This document shows positions 11,991 through 23,150 of a DNA stretch of 64,000 nt, piece by piece. The translations under genes and the position numbers were made by a program. How positions within the stretch are numbered: the first letter of the stretch is position 1; each line of letters opens with the position of its first letter. Source of the DNA: Ctenosaura bakeri. Its lineage: Eukaryota > Chordata > Lepidosauria > Squamata > Iguanidae. The notes below the pieces were generated by a model that searched no databases, was not told the origin of the DNA, and saw only the letters and a program-made list of their open reading frames with translations. The stretch covers positions 1 to 64,000 of the forward strand of contig CAOLHI010001021.1 of NCBI GenBank assembly GCA_948474755.1, given 5' to 3'.

Positions 11991-13279
11991 GGCACTAGAC
12001 ATTACTGGAAACGCTTTTGACTTCTTTCTGTGCAATGCGCAAAGCTTTGATTCTCCAAATGAGACAGATAAATTCAATATAGTTGAATAGAGAAGTTATA
12101 TCAAAGAGCGAGAATTGTATCAGATATATAGAACTGAGGATTGTTTTTCCATCTGTTTTGTCTCTGGAATCCCGTGGCTTCAGAAAAAGTCAGACAGCAG
12201 TCGGTCCCGCAGACGAAATCCATTCAGTTTATTTTCCTGGGGAACCAAGAAGGTAGGTCCTTGGGGCTCATCCCCAGCTTAGAAACGTAGTCAATGCATG
12301 CAAGATATAGCATAGCCTCCACAACGTAATTCATCCCCCTCCCCGCTTTCTCTCTGTGTGTATGAAGGGAAACACGATATTGCCAAGAATAATTTTTTTG
12401 CCATTTCACCAGCCTTGAAACTGGGGGTGTCATTTTGGCCACATTTTTCAAGGGGGAGGTACATTTGAAGTGGGAAACTCCTAATAAGAGAAGTCTTTCT
12501 CCAAGAGAAGGTCTTTGCTCTGAGTTAGCAAGTTGGTATTTCAGTGAGTTATCATATAGTGTTTTAGTTCATTGTTTTAGCATTGCATTTTAATTTTAGT
12601 TCATGCTTATGTTGACAATGTTAGTTGGTGTTTATGTTGGCTTGCGTTAAAACGAACAAATATTATTAAAAAAATCGCCCCCTCCCAACCACATTCTATT
12701 GCAGAACCCCTAGCATTTCTTGTAAAGCCCTAAGTTTCCAGGGAATCCTGGTTTAGAAGCATTGGTCTGAGACCTAAAACTCATGGCCAGGCCCTGAGAT
12801 CTGGCAACCCAAGCAGCCAGAGTGGGTGGCCAGCAATGGCCCATGTCGTGTGCTGCTTGTTTTCTGGGGGAGAGATTTTCCATGTTGTCTCTGCCAGGCC
12901 TCTCCAGCCAAAGAATCATTAGTCACAGCCTGTTGCCTCTTGCGTTTACGTTCGCTTTGATTCCCCATCACAAAATGATTATGGCTGTCGCCTCACATTC
13001 AAGGAGAAGAGCTTTTGCATTTAACCTTTCATTTCCTCCTCCCTGCCATCAATAGGGCCGGTGGGAATAGTATAGGTCCTGGTCTTGCGGCCAGGACAAA
13101 AGAGAGAGGGAGACAGGAGCCTTGAACAAGACTGGCAGGAGGCCTGATGCGGCATCTCTGGGGATGGATGGGTCTTATGATGGGAGTTGGTACCGTTGTT
13201 TGTTTTGTATGGTCGGGGTGGAGAGAGAAGACCTTGTTCTGTCTTTGGCCTCATTTTGAGGGAAAGAAGTTATTCCAGG
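11991..13279. other. Intronic sequence, no recognised element
   Basis: Single-copy-looking, with a T-rich GTTTTAGTT-type stretch at 12555-12650. No exon or transposon boundary was recognised. Confidence 0.35.
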
Positions 13280-13870
13280 TTGATACCTTCCAACATTTCA
13301 CTGATGAAAACTGGGATATGTGTGGCCAAGTCATGAATGAGGGTGCGGTCAAGGTGGGCAATTGTGCTCAAGATGGTCTCTTGGCAAAGTTGTTTCTGCA
13401 TTCTGAGCTTGGAGGTACATGCTCCCTGCAATGGCTTTCTTGCAAAAATGGCACGTCCTTGGGGAGAAAAGGTATCCAGTGCTCCATCCACAGGCTTAAC
13501 CAGAACAGAGTGCATGTTCTGATATCGTACCTTCCAACTGTCCTGATTCAGCAGCAGCAATTCTGTTTAAGGCTCTCTTGTTCCACTTGTTTGGCTGTTT
13601 TTTGTTTTTTTTTAAATGTCCCAAATTCTCTCTCTTTTTCCCACTCTTCCTCTTTGTCATCAGCTTACTTCGACAGCTGCAAACTGAGTTCAAAGTACAA
13701 AAATAGTTTGCACTCCACTGGAGAGAGGAGAGGAAGAAACAAAATCTTCCACTTCCCTGCAGACTCAGGCAAAAGGAACCTCCTGCAGCCTGTCCTAGCT
13801 TGTTTGATCTGCCTCATGAATAACTTCTGTGCTCTTGGCCACACTCTGATGTTCCTTGGTGACATGCACC
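13280..13870. repeat. Dispersed repeat family Y, longest copy
   Basis: From about 13670, sequence including AAACTGAGTTCAAAGT, then CAGGCAAAAG, then TAATAACTT aligns well by eye with 28261-28460. The ACCTTCCAAC motif occurs near both 13282 and 13530. No useful protein is encoded. The family is unidentified. Confidence 0.6.
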
Positions 13871-13989
13871 TTGGCTAACATTCGTGAAATATTGGTGGCT
13901 ATGTGATATCCAGCACCAGCAAATCATCTCTTGTATCACATTCTTAATTTGTCTTTATCCACCTGTTTAAAGTTTCTGTTAAGCCTTTG

Positions 13990-14302
13990 AAGAGATGTCA
14001 TGTTGAAGATGGAGCAAGCATGTTTTCTGCTGCTCCAGAGACTACAACAGGGAGCAATGGATTCAAGCGACAGGAAAAGAGGTTCCATCTAAACATCAGG
14101 AAGAATTTCCTGACAGCAAGAGCCATTCGACAGTGGAATACGCTGCCTGGGAGTGCGGTGGAATCCTCTTCTTTGGAGGTTTTTAAGCAGAGGTTGGAAA
14201 GCCATCTGTCAGGAATGCTTTGTGTGTGTGTGTTCCTTCATGGCAGGGAATTGGACTTGATGGCTGTTGTGGTCTCTTCCAAGTCTATGATTTATGGTTC
14301 TG
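13990..14302 (+). mobile_element. CR1 LINE 3' fragment, 5'-truncated
   Basis: The + strand translation gives the CR1 tail (FHLNIRKNFLTARAIRQWN, ESSSLEVFKQRLESHLSG), then a TCTATGATTTATGG-type 3' end. Truncated at the 5' end. Confidence 0.92.
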
Positions 14303-15320
14303 TAAGCCATCTCCAAATGCATCTTCTCCTTCCTCCTCTTATCCTCTTCTGCATTTCTGCGTTCATCCCCCAATGCTATATCTTTGTATATGTCCAATTT
14401 AGAGTTCAGGTTTTTGCTTTTGTTTGTTGCTTCATTTTTTTATCCTCTTCTGACCCAAAGATGAGTCTGAGCCTTCATCTGACCACATCTTTATTAATAA
14501 CAGAGCTTGCAACAACAATTGCTCGGAGGCATGATTTGGCTTCCTGGAAGCTGATGGTCTTGCTCCCTCGGTGACTCATTGGCGTCCTCAGCTAGTGTTA
14601 ATCGGGGATGAGACTCCAGACAGCAGCCTATGAAAGAATTGGTAAAAATAGAAATGGGAAGGGGGCTGCTTAGCCAGAGGCAATAATCATCATGCAACAC
14701 AAAACCTTTTTGAGGCAGTGCAAAAAGAATCAAAGGACTATGTAGAACTATGGGGGGAAAATTGCCACTAGCTCTTTCAGTATATCACAGACTGCAGTGA
14801 TGTTTTGGCTTTGCTCTTCCATGAGATTATTATTTTTTCCCATTATTTTTTATCCCATAGTCCACAGTGGTGTTTCAAATTTACCAAGTGGGAGCAGTAG
14901 TGGCTGGGGACTTCCATGTCCAGGAAGTGGTGAATCCACCACAGGTTTTAGCTTTAACTTTAAATGAACTACCTGGCTGCTGAACCTATTTTGTAGGTGG
15001 GATTCAGCACCTTGGATAGTTCATTTAATCTCAGGCAAAACCCCAGAGTGGACTTACTGCTCCACTGACATGGAAGCCACTAGTTGCTACTGATTTCAAA
15101 CAAATGAATAATTGCTCAGCATCCTTCAGTGGGATTTAGACTACTACTATCGGCTGCTAGATGGTCCATTCAGAATTGGCCAGAGTTCTACCTATGAACC
15201 ACAAGCTTTCTTCTGCCCATCGATGATGTACTGGCTGAGATCACTTTCCTCTAAAAAGCTGGGTTCAACCTACATGGTACGATACAAGCACCAGCCAAGC
15301 AGCTAGTGTATTTGTGTGTC
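14303..15320. other. Intronic sequence, no recognised element
   Basis: No exon or named repeat. Fragments with ATGGAAGCCAC near 15070 recall short motifs elsewhere (24530, 52610) but are too short to classify. Confidence 0.35.
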
Positions 15321-15360
<40 letters not shown>

Positions 15361-15537
15361 ATGCCTTCAAGTCATTTCTGACCAATGGTAACTCTAAGAT
15401 GGTTCTATCATGGGGTTTTCTGGAGGCTGAGAGTGTGTGATGTGCCCACCCAGTGAGTCTCCATGGCTGAATTGAACTGCACCCTGGTCTCCAAGAGAGT
15501 AGTCCAAAGCTCAAACCACTACATCACACTGGCTGCC
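15321..15537 (-). mobile_element. tRNA-derived SINE with long TTG tail
   Basis: The tail is an uninterrupted TTG run at 15321-15359, the reverse of CAA repeats. The body and tRNA-like head follow, ending near 15537 with CACACTGGCTGCC. Confidence 0.9.
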
Positions 15538-15764
15538 TAGCAAACAAAAATCAACCCTAAAATCCTTGAAGGATGAGGTGCTAATGAACCACTGATGTTT
15601 AGAGGTTAGATCAGAGCTTGGAGAAGTTACAAACCCCTGAATGCTCTAGCCAGTACAACCAGGCAGGTTGGGACATTTTGAAAGCCGAAGTCCAAAAGAA
15701 AAACTTTTCCACGCTCTAGTTTTGGACAAAAACTGGGTGATAGCCAGGTTCAAGCCCATCCATG

Positions 15765-15905
15765 TCTATGCAGTGTCCTGGATGACAGTGGTTAAGTCAC
15801 CTTAAGCCTAGCCTACCTTACAGGGTGGTTGTGAGGATGGAGATGACAGGAGAGCTGTGTGCACTATCTTGAGCTCCTTGGAAGAAAGGCAGGATATAAA
15901 TGCAA
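15765..15905 (+). mobile_element. MIR-like SINE fragment
   Basis: Order TAGCCTACCTTACAGGG, TTGTGAGGATGGAGATG, CTTGAGCTCCTTGGAAG, CAGGATATAAATG. This matches the general layout of MIR/CORE-type SINE tails in reptiles. A second copy is at 19310. Confidence 0.6.
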
Positions 15906-15914
15906 CAAGTAAAC

Positions 15915-16135
15915 AAAAATGTCCCGAGAGGTTAGCTTTTGGCTGAATATTAGGAGAAAACTCTCGGTGTCAAGAAAAGATTGAGAATCAGATTAGTTAC
16001 TTAGAGAGTGATGGGTGGTTCCCATAGGTGTCTTCATGCAGGGATGGAACAACAGTCTCTCAGGGATGCACTATCTCTGGATTTCCCCCCTCAAACAGAC
16101 AGTTGGACCGACTGCTCTCTGATTCTAAGATTCAT
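15915..16135 (+). mobile_element. Diverged LINE 3' end
   Basis: GGCTGAATATTAGGAGAAAAC and a final GATTCTAAGATTC resemble the last part of CR1/L3-type elements. No frame survives. Confidence 0.35.
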
Positions 16136-17466
16136 GCAGTCAGGAAAAGAAACAGACATTGACTGACTCTGGCCCTTTAAATGCCTCACTCGAATCAAGA
16201 GATCTTCTGTCAACGGCAACACCCCTGGTGCTAAAAACAATTTGCAAGAATGCTGATGTTAAATTAGGTTTCAAATATTCACCTCGTACAGCTGCCTTTC
16301 TTGCTCACCCCTCACCAGTCTACACCTGTCTAGGTGAATACATCCATCTCTTGAAAAGAGATGCATTGGGAATAAAGGAACAGTGGAGGGCACGTGGAGG
16401 TGGCTGGTAGGATCTAAAGGTGGGTGAGGGATATTTGTTTTCATTGATGTATGCTTTTTGGTGTGCTCACCTAAAAGATGGATTAAAAGGAGGACATTGC
16501 AGAGTGGAAAAAGAGTGGAAAAAATGGCCTTGGTGTTTTGAGAGCTTTCTCTGGTTGGTAGTCACTGACCTATCACCTGATTTTTTTTTTTTTTGTATGT
16601 GTTCATTCCGTAGGATTAGTAATGCAGAACTGCCACTGGCAAATATAATCACCAAAAATAGCCTTCCCTTCTTCCTCCTCCGACACACATGCACGTGCTT
16701 TAGTTCGAAGCCCTTTTATTCCCTGCGTTTACTGAGGTGTGTGCATGGACTTTCCCCACAAGGCTTCAGTGGGTGGCAGCGCAGGTGAAAATCTATGCAA
16801 TATGCTCCAAAAGGCTGCCGACTCTTTGAATCAAAGGAAGGACCCTTGGCAAAGCTCTTGGGAGCAACTCTGGTCGATGGAGCCAGATGAGGCGCTAATG
16901 AAAAGATGATTGAAAGGGTCTTCTCCCTTCCTTCATTTGCAAGTCAAGAAGGGCGAGAGATTTTTAACTCTTGCCTTTGCTTTTGCAGAACACCCTGAGA
17001 CAGTAGAATAGATTGCATCTCCCTGCTTTCCCTGTTCATAGATATGATCCCTTACCAAAGCCATCATCTTCATTGAAGCCTTGCATTCTCGGTGAAACCA
17101 CATCTCAGTGGTGGCTTCCATAACTATGGAACGGTGAATCCACACTGGATTTTGCCTGAAATTTCAATGAGTGGTCCAAGGGGCTGAACATATTGAGGAG
17201 GGGTAGAGTTTAACATCTCAGGTAGCTTTTTCAGGCTAAAACCTGAAAGAGGTTCACCACATTATGGTAGGAATGAAAATCCTTGATTATTCCATTCATT
17301 TTTGGAAGGACATATAATTACTGTAATTTCTGCCCAGTGTAGGAGAAAAAAAATACTGTCGGCCTTCCACATTGGATCTGATTATTGGTGAGTTTCTCCA
17401 ACTCCTGCACCTCCTCGCCAACCTTAGGCACTTCGTTTTTGGAGAGGGCTGACTGCGCAGCCCTTT
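16136..17466. other. Intronic sequence, no recognised element
   Basis: Single-copy-looking. A T run is at 16580-16594. The frame at 16420-16788 crosses it and is not supported. Confidence 0.35.
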
Positions 17467-17479
17467 AAAAACCCACCCA

Positions 17480-17821
17480 ACACAAAATATAATTAATATA
17501 TAAAGAGCATTTGAGAATGAGTAGTTGGGGAAAATACATTATCATATTCCAAAGGGTTTTAAGAAAATATGTACTAAAGTGTTAAAGTTACTTAATGGAA
17601 TATCTAGTACCTAAGGACCTGGAACGAAGATTATTAAAAGACAACTGTTGAAGTACGTAAATAACTAGTAATATTTATGTTAATACTAAGATTTTAGGTA
17701 GAAGTGTAGGAGGATAAGAAAATACAGTAAACTTTCATGTGTGTAGCTAAAACTATGATGGAGAAACTGTTTTAAATATTTGTTTTGTATTAAAATGATA
17801 TACAAAAATGATAAATTAAAA
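17480..17821 (+). mobile_element. L1-type 3' tail insertion with perfect duplication
   Basis: An AT-rich 342-bp insert ends in a poly-A run. AAAAACCCACCCA at 17467-17479 recurs exactly at 17822-17834. This is the signature of target-primed retrotransposition. L1 origin is inferred from the AT-rich 3' UTR-like composition. Confidence 0.8.
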
Positions 17822-18134
17822 AAAAACCCACCCAGGATGGTGAGGTTGATCTGCCTATCTGGTGTTGGAGCTCTGAGCCATGTTCATCTTGTTTTGATAT
17901 ATCTATCTATTTTATGCAAGTTATTTTTTCTTGAATTCCCAACACATGAAAAACTGATTTATTGATTTATGGGCTAATTGCTTATTTTGGCATCTGGGCA
18001 AAAACTTGTTTTTGGTATGATTCATGACATCCTAAGATAAAATGAAAAGGATGTGTTAGAGGGAGTTGTGTATTTATTTGTCTAAAATAATTACACTGAG
18101 ATTTTGCTGTTGTGTGAAAAGTGACTGAAGTTAT

Positions 18135-18136
<2 letters not shown>

Positions 18137-18170
<34 letters not shown>
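18137..18170. repeat. (GT)n microsatellite
   Basis: An uninterrupted GT dinucleotide run of about 34 bp. Confidence 0.97.
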
Positions 18171-18174
<4 letters not shown>

Positions 18175-18267
18175 TTCAAAATATCCAGAAGGCTCTGAGG
18201 AACTCTCTTTGAAAAATTAGATTTGCCTGCCTGTAGTAAAAGAAGGGTCTAACATCCTAGAGAAACC

Positions 18268-18455
18268 AAACCCTGTCTGATCTTGGCTGCTAAGCAGGGT
18301 CAGTCCTGGTTAGTAATTGGATGGGTGACCACCAATGTATACTAGGTGCTGTATGCTTATTTCAGAGGAAGGAACTGGCAAACCCACTTGTGAGTATTCC
18401 TTGCCCAAGAGAACCCTATGAAATTCATGAGGTTGCCATAAGTTGACCAGAACAT
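18268..18455 (+). mobile_element. 5S rRNA-derived SINE
   Basis: The head carries 5S rRNA internal-promoter-like sequence: GCTAAGCAGGGTCAG, GGTTAGTAATTGGATGGGTGACC and AGGTGCTGTATGC. A non-5S tail follows with a GGTTGCCATAAGTTG motif like the tRNA-SINE tail. It is not a functional 5S gene because the 5' part is missing. Confidence 0.8.
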
Positions 18456-18895
18456 AGTTAAGAGACAAGAGACAAAGAATTACCCAGCTTACCATAAGGA
18501 AGGAAAAAGAGTGATTCCTATACTGCAACTCCCAGCATCCCTCTCTATTGGCTTTGCTGGCTAGAGCAGCTGGAACTTGCAGATCAACAACATATATAAG
18601 GCTACATGGGCCCTACTTTTGCACTAAAATGCTACCCAACGTTGCTATAGAAGCTCAGCTTGGTGCTAGTTGATGCCATGGGCCCAACAAGGAGAGAGAG
18701 AGAGGACAGATCTCTGCCCAAAGGCGTTTACAATCAAGAAATAATCTCAAGGGATACAACATGGCAAGGGAAAAGAAATGCAGATTAAGCAAAGATGGGA
18801 AGGATATGCGGCTGTTTCTAGCACCCTGTTCTGTGGCTTCTGCGCAACCGGCCTCAGTCTGGGGCTCTTACGTTCTTTGTGCTTCCACTTGGCAG

Positions 18896-19059
18896 GTAAA
18901 GGAAGATCCGGCCATGTCTGGCCAGCCTGTCGTGACTTCGCCAGCCAACAACTGGCATCTGGCTAACCCCGAGAAGGAGTCCATCACTATCACCTTGCAT
19001 GGAGCCAAAAACTTGCCATCTACTCGGAAGGGCAATGTCCCCAATCCATACGTCATTGT
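18896..19059 (+). CDS. CCDC33: CCDC33 exon, start of C2 domain
   Basis: This 164-nt exon encodes 54 residues plus two bases of a Val codon. The acceptor is a pyrimidine-rich tract ending CTTGGCAG. The donor is GTGAGT at 19060. The first ~28 residues form a polar linker (SGQPVVTSPANNWHLANPEK). The first C2 strand follows (SITITLHGAKNLP), then KGNVPNPYVIV, the usual strand-turn before the second part of a C2 domain. The match is to the C2 region of mammalian CCDC33 from memory: the ITLHGA-NLP and PYVVVKSTS patterns are shared. The Asp residues that bind calcium in classical C2 domains (D-x-x-x-DPY) are replaced by Asn here, so calcium binding looks unlikely at this loop. CCDC33 is predominantly testis-expressed in mammals and has been described as a putative peroxisomal protein; that role is not visible in this sequence. 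The next exon supplies the last base of Val. Confidence 0.9.
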
Positions 19060-19309
19060 GTGAGTATCTTTTTCTTATCCTCTTTCTTTAGAAGTGCAAG
19101 GCTCCATCTTGCAGCCCCATTAGACTCAGCCAACATAGTCCTTTGGGAGAGGAATTGCAGGCCAGCCTCTGTTGAGAACGATGGGAGTTCTGGTCCAACC
19201 AATCCAACAATATCATCGTCATCATTGAAAGTTATGTGCCTTGGTTTTTCATTTAGGTAGTGTAGAGATTACTAAGTACCACGCTGGAATCTTTAAAAAA
19301 GGATTAGAT

Positions 19310-19462
19310 TGGAATCCGTTCTGCCATTAAACTCCCTGGATGATCTTGGTCTAGTTACTACTATCTCTCAGCTTAGCCTACCTAACAGGGCTGTTATGAG
19401 GATCTAAATGGGACAGGAGCATGTCCACCACTTTGAGTTCCTTGGAAGAAAGATAGTTTATG
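19310..19462 (+). mobile_element. MIR-like SINE fragment
   Basis: CTTGGTCTAGTTACTAC, CTCAGCTTAGCCTACCTAAC, TTATGAGGATCTAAATGG and TTTGAGTTCCTTGGAAG parallel the copy at 15765 and extend further 5'. Confidence 0.6.
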
Positions 19463-19474
19463 AATGGGGGGAGT

Positions 19475-19760
19475 GTTGCCCATGGGTTGCATGTCGTTCC
19501 CCCCAGAACTTTTTTGTGGGCCTCCATCAAACTTTTTCCCCCAACCAAACCTCTACATGTGTGGGGTGTATTTCCATCACATTTGGAGGCCTCCTGGAGC
19601 CTCTTCTCAAAACACATTTTTGCAAATTTTTGTCAAAACAAATTTTGCCCCAAAATGCCTTTTAGTCATTCATGCCCCCCACAGTCAATTTAGGTCCAGA
19701 AGAGGCTTTTTCTTTTCTTAGAAAGAGGTGAAGTGAATAGGAAGTGACTTGCATGCATTA
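19475..19760 (+). repeat. Dispersed repeat family Z, third copy
   Basis: GGAGGCCTCCTGGAGCC and a later GAAGTGACTTGC motif recall 5583-5930. The alignment is loose. Confidence 0.3.
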
Positions 19761-20087
19761 AAAAAAAAAAACATGTTATAGGCTAAATAAAATTTTGCCC
19801 TGAATGTGATAATTTTTAACCCTTTCCCCCAAAAAGCAAATCCTCTTTTCTTTTTTTTTCACAAAATATAATGCTTTGGGTCAAAACATGCTTAAAATGG
19901 ATTTTTAATGCAAAAAAGTTTTTGTGATTTTTTCTCCCAAAAGAAATTCTGAATTGCAAACACTCCCCCACCCCCGAAAAAATGTGCAAAATAATCTTTC
20001 AGAATCTGGCAGAGTGGGGATAAATCTTTTCAAAGCATTCAGTCATATGTGTAATGTTCATTCATAAATGAAGTAAGATTCACAGTC

Positions 20088-20534
20088 CTAAATCAAAGGC
20101 CCAATTTTTGAGCCACCTGCAAGGAGATAAACTTCTTGCAAGTAAATGGTGCTTTTGGAAGCTGATGAGTTCTTCCATATTTGCTTGTTGCCTTTGGAGG
20201 CTAGAAGACACAGGATATGTCCATGAACTGGGGAGAGACAGGCTGATGCTTTGAGCATTTTAAAATCTTGCGTGGAATAAATAAAAAAAGCCGTGCCTCG
20301 ATGCCTTGAATTTTTCCCTGCGTTGTGTATAATAGATGCATCCTGGGACTCAATTAAAGCCCAGCAACTTTGGTATGGCTGCTTAATTGAAAGGGCATTG
20401 CTGAGTTGTTTTACCGTCAGGCGGGTAGCGTGTCTGAATTCTGAACAGCTCTTGAAAGTGTTGGTGGTGGTTGCACAAGACACAGAAGCCCACCCGAAAG
20501 TACCAAGAGAACTCAAGAGGCACACAGTTTGCAC
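20088..20534 (-). other. Long open frame, probably chance
   Basis: A 148-residue minus-strand frame overlapped by a 115-residue + strand frame at 20293-20640. No family was recognised and no splice or poly-A context seen. Listed only because of its length. Confidence 0.1.
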
Positions 20535-20809
20535 AGCTTCTATACAAACAAAGTCTCATGTTCTTTCCATCTCAGAAGAGCTGGTGTTGATTTGGTGTCC
20601 CAGAGCTGATAGGCAGGGCTGTGTCCAGGGCTGGTGCTAAGGCTTGGCACGATCAGGAATTTGCAGACGAAGGGGATGAATGACTAGAAGGAACAAGAAG
20701 AAAATGCTACCTTCCTGGACCTTCAAAGGGCTCTAAGAGTAGGATTGTCAGTCTCTCAGGGCTTGGGGAGCCTCCAGTTTTCATGGGTCATCACCAGGTG
20801 AGAGACCAT

Positions 20810-21306
20810 GGCCATTTCCGCACGAGGGAATTAAAATGGCGCAGTGCATCCTCTCACGGAGGTCATCTGCACCTTGGAGCGGACTAGGTCCAGACTACTT
20901 ACCTGAGATCTGCACCTCAGGCTGCTCTGAAACGCCCTCAACTGGTCCTCCAGCATGCTTTTTAAACAATGGAAAAACAGGTTTTTCATTTTTCCAGAGT
21001 GCGTCATTTCGTACCTGCTCCCTTGTGCAGATTCGCAGGCTTGCACCAATGCAAGCCTGAGATCTGTGGAGGGCGGGCTTTAGGCATGGAGAGCTTCGCA
21101 GTTGGTCGGGACCCATGAACAACCGGAAGCCCCGTTTTGGAAGCTGGAACAGTGTGGATCTAAGACTTCACACTGCTCTGATTCACCCTGGACGAGACGA
21201 GGAACCCTGTGGAAGGGCTTAAGGGACAGTCCGCATTGGTCCGTGCCCAGAAAGATCTGGTAAGTACTGGCACGGAGCGATTCCCTCGCCTTGTGTGGAA
21301 ATGGCC
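20810..21306. mobile_element. Non-autonomous DNA transposon, 497 bp, relative of 4999-5461
   Basis: The ends are GGCCATTTCCGCAC and the complement of GGCCATTTCCACAC. The interior shares segments with 4999-5461: GGAGGTC-TCTGCACC, GCGGACT-GGTC-AGACTAC and GGGCGGGCTTTAGGC-type. The flanks CAT and AAG do not match, so the duplication is lost or the ends have drifted. No coding capacity. Confidence 0.8.
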
Positions 21307-21660
21307 AAGGATGCAAATTCTCCAGTTCTGGGGGGCTCAGCTCTAGGCAAGGGTCCAGCTAATACAGCACCAGTTGCAACAATTTGCAAGTCTTCATTGA
21401 TTTGTTGCTGCAGCTTGCCAAGACTCTACAGGGGGCGTTATGTATTTACTTACTTAGTTTCCTTCTTCCCTTGCAATTGTTGTAGTGCCAGGGTTCACCA
21501 TCCATTCTGCTTCGCCATCTAACTTCTGGCTAAAAGCAAGTAGGCTAGATGAAATGTTTCTTATTCCCCATCTCCCTAAATTGGTGAGAAAGAATAATCC
21601 ACTGATTTCACTTTAAGGTTTCTGTCTTAATTTCCAAACAGGAAAATATTCTTTCTCCAT

Positions 21661-21679
21661 CTCTCTCTCTCTCTCTCTG
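21661..21679. repeat. (CT)n microsatellite
   Basis: A short CT dinucleotide run directly upstream of a SINE. Confidence 0.9.
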
Positions 21680-21699
21680 TTTCAATGAAAAGCTGTGAG

Positions 21700-21931
21700 A
21701 TGTCAGGATGAGCAGTTTGAGTGTTGGAGTACAAAATTGGGAGACCAGGGTTTGAATCCCTGCTCAACCATGGAAAGCCACTGAGTGACCTTGGCCAAGT
21801 CACATTCTTGCAACCTCAGATGAAAGCAAGGATAAAGCCTCTTGAACAAATCTTGCCAAGAAAACCCCATGATAGGTCTGCTTTAGGGTCACCATAAGCC
21901 AGAAATGACTTGAAGGCCCACAACAACAATG
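21700..21931 (+). mobile_element. tRNA-derived SINE, near full length
   Basis: The head, box-B-like GTTTGAATCCC, GACCTTGGCCAAGTCAC body and tail CTTGAAGGCCCACAACAAC are all present. Confidence 0.9.
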
Positions 21932-22539
21932 ATCTGGGGCCCCAGTTAGCAGCATGAGCAGGGAGGCCCTCAAATGTAAATCTACATATTACAACATTTG
22001 CAAAACTAATACATATTATCCCTTCCTAAAGGAGAGAGGAACACACATCAGAAAGGTCACACACAGCCCAGTTTGTAAAATGACCAACTTGTGCCACAAT
22101 TTGATGACGGGCATGGAATAAAGAGAGACCTGGCCTCTTTCCAAGTATAGATCTGTTTGCTCCTGGTTTTACGGAGGTTTTATAGCATGGATAAATTAGT
22201 ACCGGTGGGAGGAAGAGAAATGTTGGAGATGCTTCCATATCAGGCTGCTACAGTCCAAAAGTGGAAGCTTTCTCCAAGGCAGGATCAAGCTGCCAAGCTG
22301 TGTTTGGGGAGGATCCGTAAAATTTCAGAGCACAAGGGGATGTGGGCCAGGCCTGGGGTGCACTGATTGACAGGTTGCTCTCTGTGCCCGGGCAGAGCTT
22401 ACACAGCATGGCGTCTGCCAAAAGCGTTTAGATTGTGTTGGTTTGCATAATGGATGTCTGCATGAAATGAGCTAAAATGTTGGAAGGGGTGTGTTCTATA
22501 TGTGTGTGTGTACTGAAAAAAGTTAGAGGAAGATTTGAA

Positions 22540-22815
22540 AGGCTGATTTGTTTTTGTTTTTTTGTTTTTTTATTAAAGGAAACCAAATTGCTTATACAGT
22601 GTTTACAAATTGACGTTTGTAGAAATGCTTGCACGTAGACAAGCAACTAGGCGGTACCACAAAAACTGAGGCATATAAAACAAAGCAAGAACAAAGGAAG
22701 AAGATGAAGAACAAAAGGAATGTTCCCTTTGAGCAGGCTCCAAAATGTAAACAAGAGTAGAGTGGACCAGATAGCAGAAAATGATGCTGCAAATTCATTT
22801 AGATCACGCTTACTG
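22540..22815 (-). other. Possible retroposed sequence with poly-T start
   Basis: It begins with a T-rich run ending TTTTTTTATTAAAGG, as a poly-A tail would look on the minus strand. The body is not recognised and no duplication was identified. Confidence 0.25.
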
Positions 22816-22867
22816 TAAAAGCTACCCTCGGCTGAACTAGGCTTAAGAGCTTCAGCAATTACCTGTG

Positions 22868-22960
22868 CCTAGCTCTTAGCCCTTGAAAACCCTGTGATGG
22901 GTTCACATTAGGGTTTGACATAAGTCAGAAATGACTTGAAGGCACACAGCAACAACAAGA
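22868..22960 (+). mobile_element. tRNA-derived SINE, 3' half only
   Basis: From CCTTGAAAACCCTGTGATGG to CTTGAAGGCACACAGCAAC. It sits immediately before another SINE in the same orientation. Confidence 0.75.
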
Positions 22961-22964
22961 GTTA

Positions 22965-23150
22965 ACACCAGTGAGGTGTAGTGGTTTGAGAATTGGACTA
23001 GAACTCTGAGACACTGGGGTTCCATGGCCCAACTCAGCCTTGGGCAAATAGCATTTTCTCAGCCTTAGAGGAAGACAACAGCAAACCTCCTCTGAATAAC
23101 TGTTGCCAAGAAAACTTAAGGTAGAGTTGCCATGAGTTAGAGCCATCTTA
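22965..23150 (+). mobile_element. tRNA-derived SINE, 3' end cut by CR1
   Basis: The head GAGGTGTAGTGGTTTGAG to the tail GAGTTGCCATGAGTTAGAG is present. The expected final part is missing where the CR1 at 23151 begins. Confidence 0.8.

Larger units (their letters stand above)
1..18895 (+). other. CCDC33: Intronic DNA 5' of the first visible CCDC33 exon
   Basis: No coding exon was recognised before 18896. The first visible exon has a clear acceptor and starts mid-protein, so this stretch is inferred to be intron of the same + strand gene. In mammals, CCDC33 has N-terminal coding sequence before the C2 domain, and none of it was found here. An unrecognised short exon cannot be excluded. Confidence 0.55.

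Noticed and set aside
15321..15360. Stand-alone TTG microsatellite
   Set aside because: It is the expanded CAA tail of the adjacent minus-strand SINE.
18761..18895. Coding start upstream of the first CCDC33 exon
   Set aside because: The frame is open from an ATG at 18761, but the strong acceptor at 18895 and the loss of similarity upstream show that it is intron read-through.
20088..20640. Opposed frames of 148 and 115 residues
   Set aside because: They overlap on opposite strands, with no splice, poly-A or family support.
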